From: an uncultured Selenomonadales bacterium
Lineage (GTDB): Bacteria > Bacillota > Negativicutes > Selenomonadales > Selenomonadaceae
Length of the DNA: 18,057 bases
Direction of reading: 5' to 3'
Assembly (NCBI GenBank): GCA_947167555.1
Contig: CAMVIO010000014.1
Coordinates: 1 to 18,057, forward strand
Within the stretch, counting starts at the first letter, position 1. Every line of letters begins with the position of its first letter. The translations under genes were made by a program, and so were the position numbers. The notes under the pieces are model-generated. The model was not told where the DNA came from, searched no databases, and saw only the letters and a program-made list of their open reading frames with translations. Below are positions 1 through 6,979 of the stretch, one piece after another.

Positions 1-70
1 CAAAGCTCGGAGAAAGTGGTAAACTCTTGCGTGATTATATTTACAATGTAGTTTTAGGAGCGTGTCTTTT

Positions 71-451
71 GTGTTCGAATTGGAAGTTAAATGTACGTTT
101 GATGCGGCGCATCGCGTGGAAGGATATCCGGGGAAATGTGACCGCCTGCACGGCCATACATGGACGATTGCGGCGAAGGTGCAGGGGAAGCAATTGGATT
201 CCCTGGGGATGCTCGTTGATTTTAAGTTGCTGAACCAGGCGCTGAAGGATGTCGCGGCGACTCTTGATCATCAATGGCTGAACGAGCTGCCTGTGTTTGC
301 TGGCAAGAATCCGACGGCGGAGAATATCGCGCAGTATGTGTATCAAGCGTTCGGTGCGCACGAGATATTCCGGCAGGGAAAAGTACGCCTTGCCGAGGTA
401 CTGGTCTGGGAGTCCGCGCATTCAGCGGTGCGGTATTTTGAGGAAACGTAA
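71..451 (+). CDS. queD: 6-carboxy-5,6,7,8-tetrahydropterin synthase QueD
   Basis: QueD converts 7,8-dihydroneopterin triphosphate to 6-carboxytetrahydropterin, the first committed step to preQ0 and queuosine, in the cytoplasm. The protein has the PTPS/QueD signature: FDAAH near residue 12, CDRLHGHTW around residues 24-32 (catalytic Cys plus zinc-binding His), LDHQWLNE, PTAEN and a C-terminal WESAHS with the conserved Glu. At about 126 residues it has normal family length. Two GTG starts are possible, at 62 and 71. AGGAG at 56-60 lies one base from the first and ten bases from the second, so 71 is preferred. queE follows two bases after the stop, which fits a que operon. QueC is not visible and may lie upstream of the window. 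The family call is secure; only the start is uncertain. Confidence 0.93.
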   Translation: MFELEVKCTFDAAHRVEGYPGKCDRLHGHTWTIAAKVQGKQLDSLGMLVDFKLLNQALKDVAATLDHQWLNELPVFAGKNPTAENIAQYVYQAFGAHEIFRQGKVRLAEVLVWESAHSAVRYFEET

Positions 452-453
452 GG

Positions 454-1185
454 ATGACGGGAAATCTGATCGAGATTTTTTCCTCGGCGCAGGGTGAGGG
501 ACCGTATATCGGTTGTCGTCAGGTATTCGTGCGTTTTGAGGGCTGCAACCTGCGCTGCCGCTATTGCGATACGGCGCACACAATCGGGAGCCATCCTTTT
601 TGCATGGTGGAAACGCTTTGCCCTGAGGAGCCGGAACTTTCCGTGAAGAATCCCGTTTCCGGCGAAAATGCGGCGGATCATATCAAGCGATTGCTCGACG
701 CGGCGCCGCATCATTCGGTGAGTTTTACCGGCGGCGAGCCGCTTCTGCATGCGGATTTTATCGCGGCTGTGGCGCAGCGGATTTCCGCGCGGATTTTTCT
801 GGAGACGAACGGAACGCTCGTCGATGAATTGAAAAAAGTGCTTCCGTATGTCGATATTGTCAGTATGGACGTCAAGCCGCCAAGCGCGGCCGGGGAATCG
901 CTTTGGGCACGTCATCGAGCTTTTTTGGCGGCGGCGGCGGAAAAAAATGTTTATGTCAAGCTTGTGGTCACGGCGGATTTGACGGAGGCGGAACTGGCGG
1001 AAACATGCCGCCTGATTGCGGAGATTCGCTCAGATATTCCGCTGATCTTGCAGCCGGTGACGCCATTGGGAGGATGCGTTCCGCCAAAGGCGGAGACGCT
1101 TTTGCGGATGCAGGAGCAGGCGCTTCGCGTGTTGCGGGACGTCAGATTGATCCCGCAGGCGCATAGCATGATGGGGATACGATGA
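454..1185 (+). CDS. queE: 7-carboxy-7-deazaguanine synthase QueE (radical SAM)
   Basis: QueE is a radical-SAM enzyme that rearranges 6-carboxytetrahydropterin, the QueD product, into 7-carboxy-7-deazaguanine. The N-terminus carries SSAQGEGPYIG and then the cluster motif CNLRCRYCDT (CX3CX2C, about residues 32-41), followed by VSFTGGEPLLH, the GGE SAM-binding element. Further along are FLETNGT and the VSMDVKPPS stretch typical of QueE. The length of 243 residues is normal and no key residue is missing. The ATG at 454 has AGGA at 441-444 inside the end of queD. The stop overlaps the start of the next gene as ATGA, so the membrane transferase downstream is probably translated from the same message. 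Confidence 0.95.
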   Translation: MTGNLIEIFSSAQGEGPYIGCRQVFVRFEGCNLRCRYCDTAHTIGSHPFCMVETLCPEEPELSVKNPVSGENAADHIKRLLDAAPHHSVSFTGGEPLLHADFIAAVAQRISARIFLETNGTLVDELKKVLPYVDIVSMDVKPPSAAGESLWARHRAFLAAAAEKNVYVKLVVTADLTEAELAETCRLIAEIRSDIPLILQPVTPLGGCVPPKAETLLRMQEQALRVLRDVRLIPQAHSMMGIR

Positions 1186-2900
1186 ACGACGGGGGAGAGC
1201 CGAGGTCTATGGAACAAAACGGCATAAAAAACGCTTCCCGTCGTCTGTGGGAAGCGATAGAGGAAACCTTTGCCGAGCATACGGGGTTCCTTTTTTTGCT
1301 TTTTTTCCTCAATTATTTTACGATGGCGTGGTCGCTGGCGCTGAAGGGTGAACTCCTCCTTCTCGTTTCCTGCGGCTTGGCGCTGTTCTTTTGTTTCGTG
1401 CTTCTGACGGCGGCACTGCGCCGCCTTCTTTCCGATGCATGGCTGTCGCGCGTGAAAACGGTGATGCTCTTCGTCTCTTTTTTGATGTTTGTCATGGAAT
1501 CGTTTGTCATGCATACATACAAGGCGCTGATTGGCGCGGGCATCGTAAATTCCGTGCTGGAGACTAACCGGAAGGAAGCCGTCGAGTTTTTACAGATGTA
1601 TGTGACTTGGCGGGAACTGGCCGCTGTTGTCATCGCCGGCGCCGTGATTTTTTGCGCGTGGCGCCGGCTTCGAAATATTTCGTTTCCTGACCGATTTAAA
1701 CGGTTGCTTTGCAAAGGCATGATGGCGGCGGGGGTGATTTCGCTTGCCTATGTACTGCCGTATTACTCGGAATTCTTTGCCTGTGAGCTTTTGCCCGCCG
1801 CGCGCATCGTCGGCGCGACGTCGTTGGCCGTTGAGAACGCCATCGCGTATCATCGTCTGGCGGACGCCATTGATACTAAGATTGAATTGACGGAAAACAA
1901 CAGCGAAATCAAGAATATCGTGTTCATCCTCGGCGAATCGACGAACAGGAACCATATGCATCTGTATGGATATTATCTTCCGAATACGCCGTATCTTGAC
2001 GAATTGCAGGCGAAGGGCGAGATTATCGCTTACAGCGACGTGATCAGTCCCCATTCGACGACGGTGGAGGTCTTGAGCGAGCTGTTCACGTTCTGTGATT
2101 ATGAGTCGGATAAGCCTTGGTATGAATACCACAATCTGATTGACGTACTGAATGCTGCCGGGTATCGGACGCACTGGCTTTCCAATCAGGAAAGCTCCGG
2201 CATGTGGGGCAACGTCGCCCAGCTTTACGCGAATCACAGCACGATGCACAAATTCACGCGTCTTCGTGATTCGCTGGAGGATTCGGGGATTCTCGACGAG
2301 GAGCTGTTTCCGCTGCTTGACGAGGCTCTTGCCGATGCGTCGCCGGACCGGAATTTTTATGTATTGCACCTGATGGGCGGGCACGGGCTGTACTATAACC
2401 GGTATCCGTACGCGTTCCACAAGTTCAAGGCCGAGGATATCCGGCTCCAGATTGGCGAACGGTATCGGGAGATTGTCGCCCAATATGACAACGCGCTTTA
2501 TTACAATGACTATATCGTCAGTGAGATCATCAACCGTTTCCGTGACAAGGAGGCGCTTGTGATTTACGTGCCGGATCACGGCGAGGCGGTTTACGATGAA
2601 GGCGGCAGCATTGCCGGGCATTTGGAGGAAAACCCCGACCGCCACATGATTGAGATTCCCTTGATTTTCTGGGCGTCGCGAAAGTTCCGCGACAAGTACC
2701 CCGAGAAATGGGAAGCCATCGAGGACGCGGCCGACCGCCCGTACCGGACCGATGATATGATTCACACGCTGATGGAACTTGCAGACATCAAGACCGAGGA
2801 ATGGAATCCGACGAAGAGTATTATAAACGATGACTTCGACGCGTCGAGGCCGCGCTTCTTCGGAGAGGAAAACTATGACATGCAGATCAAAGGAAAATGA
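1182..2900 (+). CDS. CptA-like membrane phosphoethanolamine transferase (sulfatase superfamily)
   Basis: Predicted inner-membrane enzyme that moves phosphoethanolamine from phosphatidylethanolamine onto a lipopolysaccharide sugar or lipid A. About five hydrophobic segments lie near residues 36-53, 57-78, 92-112, 145-160 and 177-199, followed by a periplasmic alkaline-phosphatase-fold domain. Metal and active-site motifs are GES (251-253), VISPHSTTVE with the likely nucleophilic Thr (about 288-296), HLMGGHG (396-402), PDHGE (464-468) and IPLIFWAS. GESTNR-LYGY and the HSTTVEVLSELFTF stretch resemble CptA (core-heptose transferase) more than EptA, but the acceptor cannot be read from sequence. 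The start at 1182 overlaps the queE stop as ATGA; an in-frame ATG at 1209 is an alternative. This gene is the best evidence in the window for a diderm cell. It ends 9 bp from convergent ttcA. Confidence 0.88.
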   Translation: MNDGGEPRSMEQNGIKNASRRLWEAIEETFAEHTGFLFLLFFLNYFTMAWSLALKGELLLLVSCGLALFFCFVLLTAALRRLLSDAWLSRVKTVMLFVSFLMFVMESFVMHTYKALIGAGIVNSVLETNRKEAVEFLQMYVTWRELAAVVIAGAVIFCAWRRLRNISFPDRFKRLLCKGMMAAGVISLAYVLPYYSEFFACELLPAARIVGATSLAVENAIAYHRLADAIDTKIELTENNSEIKNIVFILGESTNRNHMHLYGYYLPNTPYLDELQAKGEIIAYSDVISPHSTTVEVLSELFTFCDYESDKPWYEYHNLIDVLNAAGYRTHWLSNQESSGMWGNVAQLYANHSTMHKFTRLRDSLEDSGILDEELFPLLDEALADASPDRNFYVLHLMGGHGLYYNRYPYAFHKFKAEDIRLQIGERYREIVAQYDNALYYNDYIVSEIINRFRDKEALVIYVPDHGEAVYDEGGSIAGHLEENPDRHMIEIPLIFWASRKFRDKYPEKWEAIEDAADRPYRTDDMIHTLMELADIKTEEWNPTKSIINDDFDASRPRFFGEENYDMQIKGK

Positions 2901-2909
2901 GTTTCCTGT

Positions 2910-3698
2910 TTATTCCCGCATAAAACGGTCATAGCTTTCCCGCATTTCCTGCCGGCTCTTGGCGGCGGGCCACAGGCGGCAAAGCTCGTTTTCGCCGCTT
3001 TTCCGCATGGCGGCGGCTAAATGGTCGTAAATCAGCGGATTCTTTTCGGTCAGATCGGCGACGAGTTTTTTGACCGTTTCCCGTTTCGTCTTACCGTCGA
3101 TAGGACAGGGCGATTTTACGGGCGTCATGCCGTGATAGGGTATCGCGTCGATGATCTCCTGTTCCCGCAGATAGACAAGGGGACGAATCACGGTCAGATT
3201 GCTGCGGTCGAGATAGGTTTTCGGCTGAAAGGTGCCAATCTGTCCCGAATACAGGAGATTCAGCAGCAAGGTTTCCACCGCGTCGTCGTTATGGTGGGCG
3301 TAGGCGACTTTGTTGCAATGGTGCTCGTTCGCGTAGCGGTTGATAGCGCCGCGCCGGAAAAAGGCGCAGGTGAAGCAGGGCGCGTTTTTCGGCTCGCTTC
3401 GGATGACTTCGGCGATATCGACTCTGTGGATTTCGTGAGGGATGTCCAGCGACGCGCAGAAGCGGGAAAGTCCTTCCGCGTCGAAGGTGTCGTTGAACAT
3501 CGGGTCTATGGTCAGCGCGCGCAGGGAAAATTTCCCTTTCGTCCGTTCGCGCATCATTGAGAGGGCATAAGTCAAAAGCAGGCTGTCTTTGCCGCCGGAA
3601 AGCCCAACCAAAATTTTGTCGCCGCGCTCGATCATCTCAAATTCGACGATGGCGCGCATGATTTTGCTGAAATACATTTGCGGCAGACGATATTGCAT
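2910..3698 (-). CDS. ttcA: tRNA 2-thiocytidine biosynthesis protein TtcA
   Basis: TtcA-type ATP-dependent tRNA thiolase, expected to convert cytidine 32 in the anticodon loop to 2-thiocytidine using an iron-sulfur cluster. It has the PP-loop SGGKDS at residues 34-39 for adenylation, and the TtcA cysteine pattern PCFTC (Cys108, Cys111) plus SPCP (Cys198), the three expected cluster ligands. AHHNDDAVETLLLN is the conserved helix after the CxxC. From this start the protein has 262 residues. ATG at 3698 is chosen because AAGGAAG lies eight bases upstream on the minus strand and the protein begins MQYRLPQ; longer in-frame starts lack such a site. It is divergent from the cob operon and convergent with the phosphoethanolamine transferase. 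A TtcA-like paralogue with another tRNA target cannot be excluded. Confidence 0.9.
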   Translation of the reverse strand: MQYRLPQMYFSKIMRAIVEFEMIERGDKILVGLSGGKDSLLLTYALSMMRERTKGKFSLRALTIDPMFNDTFDAEGLSRFCASLDIPHEIHRVDIAEVIRSEPKNAPCFTCAFFRRGAINRYANEHHCNKVAYAHHNDDAVETLLLNLLYSGQIGTFQPKTYLDRSNLTVIRPLVYLREQEIIDAIPYHGMTPVKSPCPIDGKTKRETVKKLVADLTEKNPLIYDHLAAAMRKSGENELCRLWPAAKSRQEMRESYDRFMRE

Positions 3699-3725
3699 AG
3701 GGTACACTTCCTTTACTATCATCTT

Positions 3726-3753
3726 ATTATACCGCATACCTAAAAAAAGCGAA
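3726..3753 (-). promoter_or_regulatory. probable ttcA promoter
   Basis: Read on the minus strand, a perfect TATAAT lies at 3731-3726, about 28 bases upstream of the ttcA ATG. The -35 is poor: TTCGCT at 3753-3748 with a 16-base spacer. The predicted transcript would start near 3719 and have a leader of about 20 bases carrying the AAGGAAG ribosome site. The call rests on the -10 and its position. Confidence 0.5.
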
Positions 3754-3768
3754 AAAGAAAGATGAAAG

Positions 3769-3796
3769 TTGATAGTTGAAAAAGTTATGTTATAAT
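3769..3796 (+). promoter_or_regulatory. SigA-type promoter of the cobalamin operon
   Basis: TTGATA at 3769-3774, a 16-base spacer, then TATAAT at 3791-3796. TG at 3788-3789 makes it an extended -10 (TGnTATAAT). The predicted start near 3803 leaves a leader of about 88 bases before the TTG of cbiD. The leader is AT-rich and holds one weak dyad, GCAAAAAAT (3825-3833) with ATTTTTTGT (3840-3848). It is too short for a typical cobalamin riboswitch. Confidence 0.7.
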
Positions 3797-3890
3797 AGAG
3801 AAGTGTTAAAAAATGAATCGTTGGGCAAAAAATAATATGATTTTTTGTTTTATATTCTAATGGTTTATATTTTAATAAGGAAGGGTTGCG

Positions 3891-4991
3891 TTGGGGAAAG
3901 AACTGCGTGGAGGCTACACAACCGGCGCGTGCATGGCGGCAGGCGTCAAGGCCGCGCTTTTGTACCGCGCGGGCGAATACTGCGAGCGTCTGACGCTCGT
4001 CGCGTTGGATGGTACGCCGCTGGAAATTCCTGTCAAGGAAATCCGGGAAACGGAAGACGGGATTCGTGTTGAGATTGTCAAGGACGCGGGGGACGATCCA
4101 GACATCACGAACGGCGCGTCGGTATTCACTACGGTGCGTGAGCTGCCGTCGGGCAGCGGCGTCGTGTTCCGCGCAGGAGAAGGCATCGGTACGGTAACGA
4201 AAGCGGGGCTTTCAGTGCCGGTAGGCAGTCCTGCCATCAATCCCGGTCCGCGCCGTCTGACGGAAAATGTCATCCATGAGCTTTTGGGCGACGACGCGGC
4301 TCTTGAAGTCACGGTCTCGATCCCGGCGGGTGTGCAGCTTGCGACTAAGACGCTGAATCCCGTGCTCGGCGTCGTCGGCGGAATTTCTGTCATCGGTACG
4401 ACGGGAGTCCTCCGGCCTATGTCGGAAGAAGGGTTCAAGAATTCCCTGCTCCCGCAGATTGACGTCGCGAAAGCGGCGGGGTACGACACGCAGATTTTCG
4501 TGCCCGGCAAGATCGGTGAGAATATCGCCGTGAAGTTCGGGCTGCCCCAAGGGGCGATCGTGCAGACCAGTAATTTCATCGGCTTCATGCTCGACGCTGC
4601 GGCGGAAAAGAAATTGAAACGGGTGCTGTTGTTTGGCCATCTCGGAAAGCTCGCGAAAGTGGCGGCGGGCGTTTTCCATACTCACAACCGCGTTGGCGAC
4701 GGGAGGCTGGAAGCGATGGCGGCTTACGCGGCTGCGGAAGGGCTGCCGGCCGAGGGCGTCCGGCGTATTCTTGCGGCGACGACCACTGAGGACGCAATGC
4801 CTGTGATTGAGGAATACGGCTTGAAAAAAGTCTATGATATATTGGCGGAACGCGCGTCGCTTCGCTCGGAGCGCCATGTGTTCGGTGAGCTGACGGTGGG
4901 TACGGTGATGGTAACCCTGAAAGGCGAGCTTCTCGGCATGGACAGCCATGCGCGAGAGATAGGAAGGGATTTTCATTGGAACATAAAGTGA
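3891..4991 (+). CDS. cbiD: cobalt-precorrin-5B (C1)-methyltransferase CbiD
   Basis: CbiD transfers a methyl group from SAM to C1 of the ring in anaerobic cobalamin synthesis, giving cobalt-precorrin-6A. The N-terminus LRGGYTTGACMAAGVKAAL matches the family hallmark (R-x-G-Y-T-T-G-x-C-A). GSPAINPGPRR, GTTGVLRPMSEEG and the HLGKLAKVAAGVFHTH stretch are also typical. Length is 366 residues, as usual for CbiD. The start is TTG at 3891, with AAGGAAGGG at 3877-3885 five bases upstream; no in-frame ATG precedes the conserved N-terminus. It is the first gene of the operon and overlaps cbiE by 16 bases. Confidence 0.96.
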   Translation: MGKELRGGYTTGACMAAGVKAALLYRAGEYCERLTLVALDGTPLEIPVKEIRETEDGIRVEIVKDAGDDPDITNGASVFTTVRELPSGSGVVFRAGEGIGTVTKAGLSVPVGSPAINPGPRRLTENVIHELLGDDAALEVTVSIPAGVQLATKTLNPVLGVVGGISVIGTTGVLRPMSEEGFKNSLLPQIDVAKAAGYDTQIFVPGKIGENIAVKFGLPQGAIVQTSNFIGFMLDAAAEKKLKRVLLFGHLGKLAKVAAGVFHTHNRVGDGRLEAMAAYAAAEGLPAEGVRRILAATTTEDAMPVIEEYGLKKVYDILAERASLRSERHVFGELTVGTVMVTLKGELLGMDSHAREIGRDFHWNIK

Positions 4992-5602
4992 TCGTGGCAG
5001 GTATCGGGCCGGGGCATCCCGATTATGTTTTGCCCGCCGCGATTCGCGCGATTCGCGAGGCGGAAGTGCTGGTCGGCGGGAGCCGCGCGCTTTCGGATTT
5101 CGCACACGAAGGGCAGCGGACTATGACAATCCGCGGCGATATCCCGGCGGTACTGGAATTCATCCGTGAAGCGCTTTCGGAAAGCGACGTCGTCGTGATG
5201 GTCTCTGGAGATCCCGGCTATTATTCATTGCTTGACGCGCTCAGACGTGAATTCGACGAGGAGTGCCTTTCGGTGATTCCCGGCATCAGCTCTGTGCAGT
5301 TCGCCTTTGCGCGGCTTGCGCTTCCATGGCATGACGCGAGCCTTTTGAGCTTCCATGGCAGACGGCCTTCTGATGCGGAGCTTGCTTATGAACCGGGGCG
5401 GGTAATCGGCATGCTGACCGATACGAAAAACAGTTCCCGCACAATCCCGAAGCTTTTGATGGAAATGGGCTGGCCGGAGGACGCGAAAGCGGCAATCTGT
5501 GCTCGTCTTTCCTATGAAGACGAGCGCGTCGTCAGGACAACGCTGGCTGGGGCAGTTACGGAAAAAGAAGAGACGCATTGCGTGATGGTGGTGATGGGCT
5601 GA
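4976..5602 (+). CDS. cbiE: cobalt-precorrin-7 (C5)-methyltransferase CbiE
   Basis: CbiE is a tetrapyrrole (uroporphyrinogen-III C-methyltransferase-like) SAM enzyme that methylates C5. The N-terminal VIVAGIGPGHPDYVLPAA is the glycine-rich motif of this fold, and VVMVSGDPGYYSLLDAL is the second SAM-binding segment; VIPGISSVQFAFARL follows. At 208 residues it is a stand-alone CbiE, whereas the aerobic CobL fuses CbiE- and CbiT-type domains. The start is TTG at 4976 with AGGAAGGG seven bases upstream, overlapping the end of cbiD. An in-frame GTG at 4988 is too far from that site. The stop shares a base with the ATG of cbiT (TGATG), implying translational coupling and balanced production of the partner. 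Confidence 0.93.
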   Translation: MEHKVIVAGIGPGHPDYVLPAAIRAIREAEVLVGGSRALSDFAHEGQRTMTIRGDIPAVLEFIREALSESDVVVMVSGDPGYYSLLDALRREFDEECLSVIPGISSVQFAFARLALPWHDASLLSFHGRRPSDAELAYEPGRVIGMLTDTKNSSRTIPKLLMEMGWPEDAKAAICARLSYEDERVVRTTLAGAVTEKEETHCVMVVMG

Positions 5603-6180
5603 TGACCAGATTGGGCATTGAGGACGAAGCGTTTATTCGCGGCAAGGTGCCGATGACGAAACAGGAGATTCGCGTGCTGACGATGGTCAAAGCGCGTATT
5701 TCGCCGACAGACGTCGTCTGGGATGTGGGCGCGGGTACCGGCTCGATGTCGGTGGAGGCGGCCCGTCTTGCCGGGCAAGGTCATGTTTACGCGGTGGAAC
5801 GGAACCCGGAAGGCGTTTCGTTGATTAAACAGAACAAAGAGAAATTCGGCGTCGATAATTTGACGGTCGTTGAAGGGGAAGCGCCGGAAGCTTTGAATGG
5901 TCTTCCCGATTGTGACGCCGCTATCATCGGCGGAAGCGGCAGCCATCTTTCCGCGATACTGGACGAGATTTCCGCTCGGATGAGAACCGGCGGGCGTATC
6001 GTGATCAACTGTATCACGATCCAGACCTTGGCGGCGGCGCTTGACTATTTGCGGGCGCATGAAATAGATTTTTCTTATGAGGCGATACAGGTGCAGATCA
6101 ACCGCCTGCAGGCGGTGGGCGCTTACGATATGGCGAAGGCGATCAACCCAATCTATATCGTGACCGGAGAAAAGAAATAA
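5602..6180 (+). CDS. cbiT: cobalt-precorrin-6B (C15)-methyltransferase (decarboxylating) CbiT
   Basis: CbiT methylates C15 and removes the carboxyl group of the C12 acetate chain. It is a Rossmann-fold SAM methyltransferase unrelated in fold to the other cob methyltransferases. VVWDVGAGTGSMSVEAA (residues 38-54) is motif I; VYAVERNPEG carries the acidic ribose-binding Glu; IIGGSGSH lies near residues 108-115. The N-terminal IEDEAFIRGKVPMTKQEIR is the CbiT substrate-side signature. From ATG 5602 the protein has 192 residues, the usual family size. A TTG 24 bases upstream would add an uncharacteristic extension, so the TGATG overlap with cbiE is preferred. Confidence 0.95.
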   Translation: MTRLGIEDEAFIRGKVPMTKQEIRVLTMVKARISPTDVVWDVGAGTGSMSVEAARLAGQGHVYAVERNPEGVSLIKQNKEKFGVDNLTVVEGEAPEALNGLPDCDAAIIGGSGSHLSAILDEISARMRTGGRIVINCITIQTLAAALDYLRAHEIDFSYEAIQVQINRLQAVGAYDMAKAINPIYIVTGEKK

Positions 6181-6186
6181 ACTATC

Positions 6187-6192
6187 TATAAT
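6187..6192 (+). promoter_or_regulatory. possible internal -10 element before cbiF
   Basis: The 40-base gap between cbiT and cbiF is the largest inside the operon and contains a perfect TATAAT. No convincing -35 sits 16-18 bases upstream: GTGACC at 6160-6165 would need a 21-base spacer, and there is no extended -10 TG. It may be chance in a small AT-rich gap, or a weak internal promoter boosting the distal genes. Confidence 0.25.
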
Positions 6193-6220
6193 GGGAATAG
6201 GTTTAGGAGGCAAACAGAGC

Positions 6221-6979
6221 ATGCAGGTATTTATTGTCGGCGCGGGGCCCGGAGATCCCGAACTCATCACGGTCAAGGGACAACGGCTTTTGCGGGAGGC
6301 GGACGTCATCATTTACGCGGGTTCGCTGGTCAATCCCGACGTGCTGAAGGTTGCCAAGAAAGACGCGGATATTTACAATTCCGCGACCATGACGTTGTCG
6401 GAAGTCATCGACAAGATCACAGAGTCCGTGGAACAGGGGAAAATGGTTGTGCGCCTGCATACCGGCGATCCGGCGATTTACGGCGCTATACAGGAGCAGA
6501 TGGACGAGCTCAAAAAGCGCGACATCGAGTATGAGGTCGTCCCCGGCGTCAGCTCTTTCCTCGCGACGGCGGCGGCGCTGAAGCAGGAATATACGCTGCC
6601 CGACATTTCCCAGACAATCATCATCACGCGGGACGAGGGCAGGACGCCGGTGCCGAAGCGGGAGAGCCTGAAGAGCCTCGCCGCTCATCAGGCCACGATG
6701 TGCATTTTCCTCAGCGTCCATATGATCGAGGACGTGGTCAAGGAATTGATTTCCGGTGGGTACGACAAGACGACGCCGATTGCTATCGTGCATAAAGCGA
6801 CCTGGCCGGATCAGAAAGTGATCCGTGCGACACTGGAGACTATTGCCGAAAAGGTGAAGGCGGAGAACATCACGCGCACGGCGATGATCGTCGTCGGGCG
6901 CTGCCTTGAAACCGACTATTCGCTGTCGCGGCTCTATGCGCCGGAATTCAGCCATATGTTCCGCGCCGCTTCCAAATGA
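6221..6979 (+). CDS. cbiF: cobalt-precorrin-4 (C11)-methyltransferase CbiF
   Basis: CbiF methylates C11 of cobalt-precorrin-4. The tetrapyrrole methyltransferase motifs are clear: VFIVGAGPGDPELITVKG at residues 3-20, VIIYAGSLVNPDVL (the AGSLV run is characteristic of CbiF/CobM), VVRLHTGDPAIYGA at about 76-89, and VVPGVSSFLATAAAL. ITRDEGRTPVP is another CbiF/CobM landmark. The start is the ATG at 6221 because AGGAGG at 6205-6210 lies ten bases upstream; an ATG at 6191 in the same frame precedes that site. The protein has 252 residues. Its stop overlaps the cbiG start as ATGA. Confidence 0.95.
   Translation: MQVFIVGAGPGDPELITVKGQRLLREADVIIYAGSLVNPDVLKVAKKDADIYNSATMTLSEVIDKITESVEQGKMVVRLHTGDPAIYGAIQEQMDELKKRDIEYEVVPGVSSFLATAAALKQEYTLPDISQTIIITRDEGRTPVPKRESLKSLAAHQATMCIFLSVHMIEDVVKELISGGYDKTTPIAIVHKATWPDQKVIRATLETIAEKVKAENITRTAMIVVGRCLETDYSLSRLYAPEFSHMFRAASK

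Noticed and set aside
1..61. Tail of an upstream gene or a promoter for queD (TACAAT at 42-47)
   Set aside because: Two frames close with stops at 20-22 and 49-51, but the visible peptides are too short to identify. The TACAAT has no suitable -35, and transcription from it would begin about at the ribosome site.
41..421. Long open frames opposite or overlapping known genes (for example minus strand 41-421, 1590-2765, 15930-18008)
   Set aside because: They mirror well-recognised genes, show no domain-like motifs and reflect the GC-rich codon pattern of the true frame.
3797..3890. Cobalamin riboswitch before cbiD
   Set aside because: The leader is too short and AT-rich, and no B12-box-like conserved segment was found.
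4976..6180. CbiET fusion (CobL-like)
   Set aside because: A TGA at 5600-5602 ends CbiE and CbiT begins at the overlapping ATG; these are two proteins.
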